A stretch of DNA of 64,000 bases from Cryptomeria japonica (taxonomy: Eukaryota > Streptophyta > Pinopsida > Cupressales > Cupressaceae): positions 142,232,897 through 142,296,896 of the forward strand of contig NC_081407.1 in NCBI RefSeq assembly GCF_030272615.1. The letters are read 5' to 3'. The notes beneath the pieces are model-generated. The model was not told the origin of the DNA. It made no database searches and was given only the letters and a program-made list of their open reading frames with translations. The translations under genes were made by a program, and so were the position numbers. Within the stretch, counting starts at the first letter, position 1; every line of letters starts with the position of its first letter. Shown piece after piece: positions 33,687-44,739 of this stretch.

Positions 33687-34484
33687 TGTTGGTATTATGT
33701 TGTCATTGATGTCAACTAACATGGAATGGTCACTGGTCAGTAAGTAGTGGTGAACGGTATGGGTGAAGTAAGTAATGATGTCAACCGGTATGAAGGATGG
33801 AGTGTGTAAGTAAACAGAAAAGGTATGTTACCAATACACATGAAGTGCAACATCTATCGGTAAAGAAGGACCACCGGTGAGCAAGCAAAGAAGCAAAGAA
33901 GAACAGAGGGATGTGATCATGGGTATACAGAGAGAAGTATTAAGAAGTCGGTAAATGGACTTATTGGATGAACCAGCATGTTTGATGGAAGTCCAAGATG
34001 ATCCACCGACAAAGGAAATGTTAGTAGATATGAAAGTCCACCGGTGAAGTTAGGTTATACCAATAAGGTGAGTGGAACCGATAGTGAGTCTTGGTCGGTG
34101 AAGGATGTCAAACCAACTTTGCAATCTAAGCATAGGTGGATGTCAACAAGGATGACAGGTGGATAGGAGGTGGCGAGCATGTAGAAGTTGGCGAAGTGTT
34201 CATCGACGTGATAGTTGACAAGAAGATCGACATTAACAAAATACTCGTAAATCATGGGACGATGGCAGGATGTTGCCACTCGAGGGAGACAGAGTGGCAA
34301 GGTGATTGAACTGACCTTGCAGAACGATCTCATCATTGTACTCATTGGCTGAAGGAAACAGTCGAGCCATTAAAGGTGATTGACAGAGTAACATCGAAAA
34401 GCATGTTACAGACATCTAAAAATAGAAAATGTGCATTGGAAGGCAAGGATATGGCAATGTTGTTCAATATGGTGCAGATCATCA
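33687..34484 (+). repeat. 5' LTR of element C, first part
   Basis: It starts TGTTGGTATTATGTTGTCAT and matches 46514 onward until 34484, where D begins. It belongs to U3. Together with 40137-41024 it makes about 1686 bp, close to the 1680 bp of the 3' LTR. Confidence 0.93.
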
Positions 34485-34859
34485 TGTTAGCACATATTTT
34501 GGCAAAAATATTTTGTGCTATCTATTGATGTTTTATATATTTTCATCATGAGAGCATTTACTCCAAGATTGCATGTGTAGGAGATATGTTGTTGAGTCAG
34601 AGAAATCCAATTGTAGCCTGAATCTACATGAACAAGTATCACCTGGGCATATTAAGGGATGGCATTAAGTATGGTGACATTATAATAACCTTCATCGTGA
34701 CAGTCTTTACATAGCAGGAGCACATTTTAGGGTTCATCACGGAGGCAGGGTCATGAGAACGTTCAAAGATGTTTTTAGTGCCCTAGAAGTCCATTAGCAT
34801 GGTTGTGGAGAGTTACATTTGTGAAAGAAAGCCTTCTCTTCATGAAATATAAAATTATG

Positions 34860-35960
34860 TTTATCGGCGTAAGTCACCCCAATAAGATTGCCTAAGGGGA
34901 AAAAGGTGTGTGTTGATCGCCAAAACTCACACCGATGAGTCTGATGGCGTTTTCTCAAGGTGCGATCAGCAGAAAGAAGTGTGGCGAGTTATTAATCCAT
35001 CAGGAAGAGTTACACCGATAGCATAACAAGGAGGCAGTGTCATCGACATAGCGTTCACTATCGGAAGCACAGGGAAAAGGTTACCCTGACACCCGACGAG
35101 GTTATCAGCAGAACTTATGCTGACATCAAGATGGAGTGGAATACTTGTGGCCAATATCATCAGGTCATCGGAAAGTGTCATCTTACGCTACCCCGATACT
35201 CGAGGGACTAGGTGGTGAAAGCAGTGCCATCGGCTTGAGCTACTCTGATGAGGCGATACCAAAAGGAAGAGAATACTAAGTCATCGGGGTAACTTAAAAC
35301 ATCGGGGAGAGGTGTTTCAAGTTATGTCGATACCCGATGAGGAAGACAAGTCAGGCACGGAGAAGGAGACTTGATCGGGATAAGTTACACATATCAGAGT
35401 CGAAGTAATAAGGATATCATCATTTCATCGGGAGGAGACATTTTTCATTACACTGATACCCGATGAGAAAGAAGAGATAGGTGCGAACAAGGAGATCTCA
35501 TCAGGGAAATGTATACCAATGGACCAGAGAAGTAAAAAGATACACAAGTGTGAAGGCGATGACATCGGGTCATTGGAGAAACAAAAAATGAGTTGTTCTG
35601 ATACCCGATGTAGCAAACGAGATGCGAACTACAAAGGCGGACTCATCGGAATAACTTCTAACTATCGGAGGAACATATTTGGAGCTGTGTCGATACCCGG
35701 TGGGCAGAATGTCATGGAGGAATAGAAGGAGGCTACATCGGAATGACCTACGCCAATGTGACATAAAGGTGAAAGTAAAGCCTAGCTAGAAGGCGGAGCC
35801 ATCGGGGAAGTTATAACCATCAGAATGAGAGAAAATGAGCTACGTCAATGCCTGACAGAGTGATCAAGGAGACCTATGCCGATCAAAAAGACGGGTGGCT
35901 CCAAGTGATTGAATTATCAGGAGGAGTTATGCCGACTAGCCATTCCAAAATCTGATCTTA
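34860..35960 (+). repeat. Array of CATCGGG/CCCGATG hairpin units in D
   Basis: About a dozen degenerate units, spaced roughly 60-100 bases, carry TCATCGGG near one end and CCCGATGA near the other. Two perfect pairs are 35281-35288 with 35333-35340, and 35425-35432 with 35459-35466. Between the arms GTAACTT/AAGTTAC-like sequence often recurs. The array lies upstream of the ORF and its TATA box. Confidence 0.7.
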
Positions 35961-36066
35961 ACGAATCCACCCGCCATTATTAAATACAGGCAACGGATAG
36001 GTCTGTGCTTGCACGAGGCAAATCATAGCACCATTTCAATTGAGTAAATGCTCCTGATGTATTAAA

Positions 36067-36076
36067 TTTATATATG
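36067..36076 (+). promoter_or_regulatory. TATA-like box upstream of ORF in D
   Basis: TTTATATATG lies about 110 bases before the ATG at 36182. It is the best core-promoter candidate for the D ORF. Confidence 0.4.
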
Positions 36077-36181
36077 GAAGTTGGTATAAGGAATTTGCAT
36101 AACAGATTGAAGTGAACAGAGAGATTGAAGCGAAACTAAACTACAAAAATTTGAATTTCAGAAAGCTTGAAGGATTCAAAT

Positions 36182-39104
36182 ATGGAGGGTTCTAGTTCCA
36201 AAGGCAAGAGGAAGGGCATTGAGGTTTCTGAGAGTGCATCAAAGAAGTCTAAAGGTGGAGAAAGTGCGCAGAAGCAGAAGTTAAATCAAGACATGATTGA
36301 CCAGATGAGCTCACCAGGAGCCAAGTCCCGAAGATCTAAGGCTAGTTTGCCTATTCGTGACCAACTACAAGATGATTTTAAGAAAATTGGTGATGTCTGG
36401 ACCAGGGTTAAAGGCCACGAATTCTTCTTATATCATTATTCACGAAGGAGCAAGCCGACCCCAATCTCAAACCCATGGACAACAGGATTGGGTAAACTAG
36501 TGGTCCCTAATGTCTTTGTAAATATTCAATTGATGAAAACACTGGCTAGGGCTTATAATTCCACGAAAAGATGTATCCAATTACCAAATGGTGATGCATT
36601 CATCCGTCTTTCAATAGCTACCATTCATGAGGTTTTTGGTCTTGGTTTCGAATCTAATGTGCCTCTGTCTTTTGAGAAACTGGAAGAAGAATATACGAAG
36701 ATGGATACTGTATACAATGAGTGGAATTTGGTCATACATAAGGCTGAGAAAGGGAAGTTGATAGATGAAGACGGGCCCCCGTTTGACATCAACATTTTCA
36801 GGCAGTATCTGCAGTATAGGTATATGGCATGCGGTCAAGTGGGAGGAGTTGAGGTTCCAGATGTGGCTCGAATAGGACCTTTGGTACTTGTTGCAGATAC
36901 ACAAATGCATGAGCCAAGACAATTTGTTTATGTTGCCTACATTATCGAGAAGATGCATGAGGGTTTCTCAAGTCTTCAGAATAACCCTGACAAATCTTTT
37001 AAGTTTTATTCATTGTAGATGCATATTATCTTGTTTTATGGACAACCCAGGGGGTTGTGGCCTAAAGAATTGAAATTAAATGTTCATAGTAAAGATGGGC
37101 AGGAGCAGCCAGTACAATTGTGGGCATCACTGTGGGATTCTCGGTTCATGAGATCTCATTATGTCAAATTTGAAGAGTTTTTTGTTCAACCATTATACAG
37201 AGCTTTTGGGGTTTCTTGTGATGGATCATTTTCAAAAGAAATTAAAAGATTTCTTAGACCCCATGAGCATGGAGATACACGAGTAAATAATAATTGGGGT
37301 GATTAGTACGTATGCCAAGACTTCACATATGTTAGGGTTTTTGGATTCGAAGGTGCTCCCTATGTGCTACCGAACCCTACGCCAAACCGAATTGCTTACC
37401 TGGAGATCATGAGACAAATAAGTGTCTCTAATGCACATCATTTTGGGGGTGCCCACAAGCAAGTCTTTCTACCTGGGGCTCTGCATTTTGGTGATTTCAC
37501 CATTGTATCCACAAAGGCTTGTGAAATTATTGACAAAAGGTTAATAGAAGATAATAATCTCTATGAGCACACAAGGAGGAAAAATTATGACCCAGAGGGC
37601 TATATACACCAGAGCAAAAAAGGGCAGTTCATGTGCATATTGAAGCCTTGGACATCTTCAGAAACAAGGAATCTAAAGAAGCTATGCAAATTTTTCAAGA
37701 TTTGAATCAGAAATTGGAAGAAAAAAGACAAAGACTGTAGGAAATGGAGGAAGAAGAAGAAGTTGAAAGTGAATCAGGTGAGAACGAAGTTGTCTCAAGA
37801 TTCAAAATGCTTGAAAAGGAGGAGGAACTTGAAGCACATGACCAAATTGTTGCAAGGATGAATGTTGATTTGGATGTTAGGCTAGAAGAGCATACATCTT
37901 TTGTGTCAGATGATGAATTTATTAGATCGAAGGAGTTTAAGTCCTTGTATCATTTCAAAAGAAAGAGGTTAAGAGAGGCAATGCCAGATGTGACAGCAAA
38001 GAATGAGACAGAAATGCTTAGAAAGCTGAAGGCTGAAATCAATTACGAGTTAGAAGGCATGACCCTTCAAAGGGGAAGGCAGCTTCTTATAGAGGTAGGA
38101 ATCATTATTTTCCCAGGATGGGACCTTAGTGCATCTTTCATTTTTGATAGCCTATTGCATTCAGATAAGAAAGCTTTCAAGTTAGACATTCAGGGCATAA
38201 ATGATATTTTTATTGGATCAAGATATGATCCAGATGATGAGGCTATGCTTTTGTGGGCCCTTTATCCTCCAAATAAGAGGCTCAAGATTATAGGTGTGGA
38301 CAAGGCCTTTGGTCACATGATGAAGTTAAAGGTTGGTGAAGTGGATCCCATGGTCACAACGGATATGGGGATTGATATTTCCAAATTAAATAAGGTACAG
38401 ATGAAGATGTTGGCAAGAGAAACAGAGAAATACAAATCACTGTATGAAGAACTCTTGAGGAATAGAGGTCGGCCTGTACCCCAAATAGAAGATGAATCAA
38501 AATTGAAGAAGAGGTGCGAGGAATTGCATAAAGAAAACAAGAAGTTGAAAGAGAGAATGCATAACATAAAGGTAGACACAGCATGTGTCCAACTGTCAAA
38601 GAGATTTGAAAAGCTAAATGGAATTCTTGAAGACTTCTGGACAATTTATCAGAAGAATATGGATAACAATTTGTCACATAAGAGACTTTCTGATAGATTA
38701 CATATGCTCCTGCAGGATAAGAAGGTTGGTCAAACAAACAGTGCAATTATTGAAAAAATCCAAAGACTGATGAAAAAACATGAGAAGTTTGATGCAGCCT
38801 TGAAGGTTGAATATGATGATTGTCAGGAAATTGTGCAACATGATATTCCAAAGGTGATGGATGAAACAGGCAAATTAAGGACAAGAATGTATGGATTACA
38901 GAATGTCAATCATTACTTAATGCTTCCCTCGGTATTGCACAGGCTGACACCTTGGACATGGCTGAGACAGCGGATCAGTTGGAAAACTTTGTGACTATAG
39001 AGATGGCAGTGTGGGATATCATCTTCAACTCCAGCACTTACAAGGATGAGGCCTACCTTCGGCATATTCAGAAATGTGGCTTGGTCCTGGATGGCCAAAG
39101 TTAA
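36182..39104 (+). pseudogene. Broken ORF of about 970 codons in D, unrecognised family
   Basis: The ATG at 36182 starts MEGSSSKGKRKG; an upstream in-frame TTG is less likely. The N-terminus is basic and Ser-rich, with KRKG and KKSK as possible nuclear signals. A globular part follows: IRLSIATIHEVFGLGFES, FDINIFRQYLQYRYMACG, FKFYSLLMHIILFYGQ, PVQLWASLWDSRF, GALHFGDFTIVSTKA. From 37744 on it is acidic and heptad-like (EEEEEVESESGENEV; KKRCEELHKENKKLKERM), probably coiled coil. It ends CGLVLDGQS with TAA at 39102-39104. Breaks: TAG at 37016, TAG at 37304, a frame change near 37645, TAG at 37738 and a frame change near 38930. No RT, protease or transposase motif is visible. A plant retroelement-borne accessory protein is the best guess. 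Confidence 0.7.
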
Positions 39105-39432
39105 CTTGTGTCAATTGAATTGTGTTTTGTAATATTGTTAGTTGTTGTGGCAGTTAAGGAGTTATTAGTTAGGTTTTTATCAATTTTAGTTTGTACTAAT
39201 GAAAGGGTGTGTCCTTTTATTTGTGTCTTTTGAGTCACATGTATAGGGAGTCATTTTTGTATACAGGGGGGTACACAATTGAAAAAACTCCTATCTTCCA
39301 AATGGTCTGTTGGGACTAGTAGTGTTATGTAAAGCAAGTCTGTAGAAATGAAAAGTCATTTTGTGCAAGCAAGAATATTATGAAGTACCTGTGAGTCTGT
39401 ATCTTTTGTATCCCTTTTTATTCCAAAATTAA

Positions 39433-39440
39433 TATATAAG
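39433..39440 (+). promoter_or_regulatory. TATA-like box in 3' part of D
   Basis: TATATAAG lies about 690 bases before the end of D. If D is an LTR this would be the U3 promoter, with the R and U5 regions to its right. Confidence 0.4.
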
Positions 39441-40136
39441 ATTTGTTGTCTTTATCTTCATATCATTTTATGTTACATGGTGTTGATGAATCAAGTTCTT
39501 TGGATAGATATAATTAAGATTTGATGCAATGTACCATCACATGTTGTTGTGTAGGAAACAGAATTGTTTTTGTTATTCTTGCACCACATAATGAAACCAT
39601 TGCATTGATAGTCTTGCATATTTTCAAACTGTCTCCAAAGTTGATTGCAAATATTTGTCCACTAAGTAACATATAAATTGTCAGATAAGGCACTGGTCTA
39701 TTGTTAGTTTTCAGTGAGTAAATTTGATGTGCACAAGGTCCTCATCAGAGAAACATACTTTTTATTTCTATCAATGTTGTATTTTCATAATTACTTAAGG
39801 TTCCAACAACATTCTTTTATAAACATTCATTCATTATTAATTACACTCAAGTTTTCATATTAAAGCAAGTTAAAAGCACATAATAAAGCATAGTTGCAAG
39901 AAACATCTTGCCATTCTTGCAAACAGCTAAATTGATAAGTTTAGATTCACTATAAAAAAGTCTCTTTGTGCTTTGAAGACTAAGATATACCCGTCTAGGT
40001 CTAGTGGAGCCTAAAGTGCAGAGGAATTTGGTCTCTGACCATTCTTGTTCGTTGGCCAAGGTTTATTGAGAAACTCGTAGGAGATTTGGCAAAGCTCTAG
40101 GATTTCCAATTTGTGGTTTTGGGAACCAACACATCA

Positions 40137-41024
40137 TTCCAGAAAAACAGATCTAATCAGATTTGATACGGATTGAGTTGGTAGAGGAAAACCCTAGCAC
40201 GCCACCATTTGAATGTTGCCTTTGGTGGGAACCCTCAAATATAAATATGTGAACTCGAGACTGAAGAGATTGTTGTTGAATGGGAGTTGTGAGAGAAAAG
40301 AGAGCTTGATAAAGAAGAGAGACTATCTATCTGAGAGTTCCTTTCACAAAAAGTTAGTGTGGAGTTAGCAGGTTGAACCGGTGAGAGGTTCTAATCGGAA
40401 GAGACAGAGTAACCGGTGAACTGTTATAGTCTTAACAGTCAAGTGTACCAGTAGAGATTGAATGATTAGGAAGGCATCCAAGTGTGGTACCATGTAGAGT
40501 GAGGATCAGAGAAAGAGAAGAAATGAAGAAAGCAAACGAAAAGTAATAAGAGAGAGCAATCTGATAACCGGCAGTAGAAGGACCGGTGAAACGAAGGAAG
40601 GTGATAACTAGCAAACATCAGTTGATCAGGTGTTGCGAAACTCATTTGCAACTAGGTGCTATCATTGCATTAAAATTGTATTTCATTGTATTACACCGAG
40701 TTGGTTCTTAGTGCAGGGGTTGGTGCTCCTTGGTTTGGTGCCCTAAATCATTGTAATATGTTGTTTCATTGTGAGGTTGGATTGAAATAGTAGACTCCAG
40801 CAACATTTCTCATCGAGGTTTTTCCCATCTAGGGTTTTCCTCGTACATCTGGTGTTTTGGATTATGCATTTGTGTGTTTGCCTCTTTTGATATCCTCTCA
40901 TATCTTATCGGTTTGATTTCTTAGTATTTAAGTTGTTAACCGATACTCAAAGCTTGGTTTAAAAAGAAAAGGTTTTTAGGAACCACTAATTCACTCCCCT
41001 CTCAGTGGTACATTGTGTTCAACA
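40137..41024 (+). repeat. 5' LTR of element C, second part
   Basis: It resumes with TCCAGAAAAACAGATC after the CATCA duplication. The TATA box TATAAATA is at 40240-40247, so D inserted in U3 about 110 bp upstream of it. The conserved hairpin has arms CGAGG (40814-40818) and CCTCG (40839-40843). It ends CATTGTGTTCAACA after CTCCCCTCTCAGTGG. Confidence 0.93.
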
Positions 41025-41026
41025 GT

Positions 41027-41038
41027 TGGTATCAGAGC
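41027..41038 (+). promoter_or_regulatory. Primer-binding site of element C
   Basis: TGGTATCAGAGC is a perfect copy of the initiator-methionine-tRNA-complementary site, two bases after the LTR end. Confidence 0.92.
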
Positions 41039-41134
41039 CTAGGGTCCCAATCGATCAAAGTTTTCTCTAGCTTGGGTAGATTCTGGTCAAAGAACACAAT
41101 AGAAAGAAATGTGTCCACCTCCTCAAAATCCCCC

Positions 41135-42316
41135 ATGTTTGATGGATCTAACTATGCCTTCTGGAGCAGAAGAATGGAGACCTATCTTTCCTCTCTTGGT
41201 TTTGATGTGTGGATGTCTGTCAAGAATGGGTATATTGTCCCTAGTGTTCCTCCCACTAATCTGGATGCTAAGGAGTATGAGAACAATGCAGAGGCTAAAC
41301 ATGTTATTCTAAGCGGGCTGTCAAATAATGAGTTCATCAAGGTCATGCACTGTGTATCCGCCAAGGAGACTTGGGATAAATTGTAGAGATTATTTGAAGG
41401 AGATGCCAAAGTCAAAGAGGCCAAGCTGCAATCACTAAGAGGTCAGCTTGAAGGCTTGAAGATGAAAGATGAAGAAAAGATTGCAGATTACCTTCACAAA
41501 GTAGATGAAACTGTGAACACCATTAGAGGACTTGGAGAGGAAATTTCTGATGAAATTATTGCCAAAAAGGTCCTTAGATCTCTCACATCTAAGTATGATA
41601 CTAAGGTTTCTGCCATAGAGGAAGCCAAGGATCTGAAAACCTTCACAGTGGATGAGTTATTTGGCTCCTTAACTGCCTATGAAATGAGGACAACCGGTGA
41701 AGCATCTTCAAGGAAAGAGGCATCTTTCAACTCCATCAAAAAGGGCAAGGAAGAGGTTGCTCATAAAGGATGTAGTGAAGACTTGGGTGCAGAGGTAGCA
41801 AACTTTGTCAGAAAGCTCAAGAGAGGATCCGGTAAGTATAAAGGAAAGTTACCACTCAAATGCTTCAATTGTGGTAAAGTTGGACACTTTGTTGCAGAGT
41901 GTCCCTATAATGAAACCGGTGGAGATGAACAAAGAAGTTTTGGCAGATCTTTCGGTAAAAACAAAGAAAAGAAAGTTTACCGGCAACAAAGAAGAAGCTA
42001 TCAGAAGCAAAATAGCTTATATACCATTGAGGATGATGCCACAGATGAAGAGAGTGCATCAGAAGATGACTGCCATGAAGATGAAAGAGAAGTTAATATC
42101 TTTATGGCACTATATGAACCAGTTGTGGAAGATGAGGAAGATGAAAACATTGAAGTTGAAGTGGATCTAGAAGGCAAGCTCATAAGCGCTCTTGAGGAGT
42201 TAAGTAAGAAAAGAAGAGAACTCCAGAAAGTCAAGCTTGTTGCAGTAGAAGAACAAGATCACCTTGAGCAATCTCTGGATGAGTCCATTCAAGTGATTTT
42301 TGACTTGAAACTCTAG
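41135..42316 (+). pseudogene. Copia gag N-part, element C
   Basis: MFDGSNYAFWSRRMETYLSS (ATG 41135; the frame is open upstream without another good ATG) starts a UBN2-type gag: LSGLSNNEFIKVMHCVSAKE, a TAG at 41384 (glutamine expected), then RGQLEGLKMKDEEKIADYL and VLRSLTSKYDTKVSAIEEAK. One CCHC knuckle is CFNCGKVGHFVAEC (about 41862-41903). A very acidic stretch and a coiled coil (ISALEELSKKRRELQKVKL) follow, up to the TAG at 42314. Confidence 0.93.
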
Positions 42317-43405
42317 TTGGAAGAAGCCAATAGGATATGTGAAGTTACATCCTCTGATTTGATGAAAAAGGAAAAGGAGCATCAAGACGTGGAAGAAGAA
42401 ATAGTGAAGCTCAGAAAGGAGTTTGAAAAGAGTAAGGATGAACTGAAAATGAGGAACAAATATGAGGGTATCATAGAAGCCTTAGACAAGATGTTGAGCA
42501 AACAAAAGCAATCTAAAGATACTAGTGGCTTAGGATTTGAAGAAGGACAAAGTTCAAACAGCAAAGATACATCTGGTAAGGAGATACAGTTCACTTCTTC
42601 AAGTGAAGGTGAAAAAAAGAAAACATTTACAGTAAGCAAGGATACCGGTAAGAAAACTTATGCAGAAGATGTTAGATACCGCCACACAAACCGGTATACA
42701 CAATCAATCAACCAAAGGCCACACTCAATGTATCGGAATGTAGATCTTAGGCGAAATGCAAAGGTTGATCATGAAGGGTTCACTAGAGTTAGCAGCATGA
42801 ACGGAAGACCCCTAGTGAGACAAATGTTTGCAGGACTAAGGCAACCAAACCAGTATGTTCCAAACTTTCATGGTTATTGTTACTGGTGTAATAAATTTGG
42901 ACATAGGTTAGCTAACTGTAGATTAATGAATAAGCCCATTGTGAGTTATGAAAATAGAAACTATTTTGCTGCACTCTGGGAGATGAATGTCATTTGCTAT
43001 CAATGTAATGGATCGGGTCATAGAAGTTACGAGTGTAGGAGAAGTCAACTGGTTTCCTACAATAATTTTTCAAACTCATCATTTAATATGAATGTAAAGT
43101 GTTATAGTTATCATGAGTTTCGACATATTGCAAAGCATTGTAAAATCAGGAAAATCAAGCAGAAGAGGATAGCTCCTGAACAGGAGCTGGTAGTCAAACT
43201 GAAGCCTAAAATTGCAGTTGACAAGAAGGAAACTCAACTAGTTTGGGTTGAGAAAGAAAAGGACAAAGCAGAATCAAGTCTGATAGTGCAGACTACCCTA
43301 CATGTAGAAAGAAAAAAGTTGTGGGTTGTAGACAGTGGTTGTTCCAACCACATGACCGGTGATAAAAAGAAATTTATCAAGCTTGAAGATTGGAATGGCG
43401 GCTAA
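42317..43405 (+). pseudogene. Copia gag C-part and protease, element C
   Basis: The coiled coil continues after the TAG (LMKKEKEHQDVEEEIVKLRK), then GLGFEEGQSS and three further knuckles: CYWCNKFGHRLANC, CYQCNGSGHRSYEC and a degenerate CYSYHEFRHIAKHC. The protease motif LWVVDSGCSNHMTGDKKKF lies near 43320-43376. The 362-codon frame ends in TAA at 43403. The long gag with several knuckles and coiled coil resembles Sirevirus gag. The gag remnant of J shares GLGFE.G.SS and the knuckle order. Confidence 0.9.
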
Positions 43406-44715
43406 GTGAGGTTCGGAGACAACTCATCTGTCAAGATAAAGGGAAAAGATACTCTAAATATTGATGGCAAACTGAAAGCACGTGATGTATATTATGTGAA
43501 AGGCATGAAGCACAATATGCTGAGTGTGAGTCAGATGTGTGACAAAGGTTATAAATTCACCTTTGACTCTACCGGTTGCCAAATAAAGGAGAATATCGGT
43601 CAGGTTGTAGCAGAAGGCAAGAGGACAGATGGAAATGTATACAATCTAAAAAAAAGTTTTGAATCCAAATGCATGTTGGGACAAGTGGATGAAAGCTGGT
43701 TGTGGCACAGAAGATTAGGCCACATAAATTTTGATAATCTAGTTGTAGTAAGCAAAAAGAGTTGTGTGAGAAATATACCACCCATCATCAAACCAGTAAG
43801 CACATTTTGTGATGAATGTGTCAAAGGAAAGTAGACCAGAGTGAGCTTCAAGACAAAAGAACACAACACCTCAAGACCACTTGAACTTGTACATACAGAT
43901 CTATGTGGTCCAACTAGGAAAAAATCTCTTGCTGGTGAGAGATACTTTATGCTCTTCATTGATGACTATTCAAGAATGACATGGGTCACTTTCTTACAAG
44001 ATAAATCACAAGCATTTGATAGATTCAATATCTTCCGAAAGATGGTAGAAAAGGAAAGTGGATGCAAGCTGAAATGCCCAAGATATGACCGAGGTGGAGA
44101 GTTCACATCAAATGAGTTTGAAGTGAGAGACATGGAATCAGAAGACAATACTCATCCCCCAGGGCACCACCACCACAACAAAATGGTGTGGTAGAAAGGA
44201 AGAACGAGACAATCAAGGAGATGGCCAGAACCATGTTAAATGAGGCAAGTTTTTCGAATATGTATTGGAAAGAAGCGGTTAATACTACAACATATACTTT
44301 GAACCGGATTCATTTGAGAAAAAACAGCAATATGACACCTTATGAACTGTGATATGACCGGTAACCATCAGTCAAATACTTCAAAGTATTTGGAAGTAAA
44401 TGTTTTATCAAGAGAGACATGGATGGTTTAGGTAGTTTTGATTCCATGAGTGATGAAGGGATCTTCCTTGGTTACTCAACTCACAGTAGGGCCTATCTGC
44501 ATGTAAGAGTTGATGAGGATATGCATAAAGGAAGACAAGCACAAGTGAGCCAGTATGATGATTCCAGCGATGAAGGTGAAGAAGCTCAATCAGACAATGA
44601 GCCGGAAGAAGCATCCAATAAGGTCCCTAACTGGTATGTGCAGAAAAACCACCCAAAAGAGCAAATTTTAGGTAATAAGAGTGATGGTCTGCAAACTAGA
44701 AGAGGACTTACCTAA
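43406..44715 (+). pseudogene. Copia integrase, element C
   Basis: The pre-integrase zinc region is LWHRRLGHINFDNL ... CDECVKGK, with a TAG at 43832. The core keeps D in LVHTDLCGP, D in CPRYDRGGEFTS and E in NGVVERKNE (about 44180-44210, after a frame change near 44110). A TGA near 44350 sits where tryptophan of LWYD is expected, and a TAA at 44713 where glutamine is expected. The end holds the acidic linker (DSSDEGEEAQSDNEPEE). Confidence 0.92.
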
Positions 44716-44739
44716 AATGATGAACAAGTCAATTTCTGC

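Larger units (their letters stand above)
34485..40131 (+). mobile_element. Insertion D, probable giant solo LTR (5647 bp)
   Basis: It starts TGTTAGCACATATTTTGG and ends TTTTGGGAACCAACA, flanked by CATCA (34480-34484 and 40132-40136; the next base is also shared). The empty site is seen in the 3' LTR of C (GATCATCATTCC, about 47307-47318). TG...CA ends with a 5-bp TSD are the signature of LTR-element integrase, but I find no repeat between its two ends and no RT. Its end matches the LTR end of gypsy element E (GGGGAACCAACA). The simplest reading is a solo LTR of a Tat-type element with an LTR of over 5 kb. Alternatives are a non-autonomous element with unrecognised LTRs or a TIR transposon; both look weaker. 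Confidence 0.7.

Noticed and set aside
36182-39104. D ORF as an ordinary host gene
   Set aside because: It lies wholly inside a TSD-flanked insertion and has no introns, and a similar block recurs in element J.
34485-40131. D as a Helitron or TIR transposon
   Set aside because: No TC...CTRR ends. The ends share only TGTTRG in inverted orientation, too little for terminal inverted repeats, and the 5-bp duplication with TG...CA fits LTR integration.
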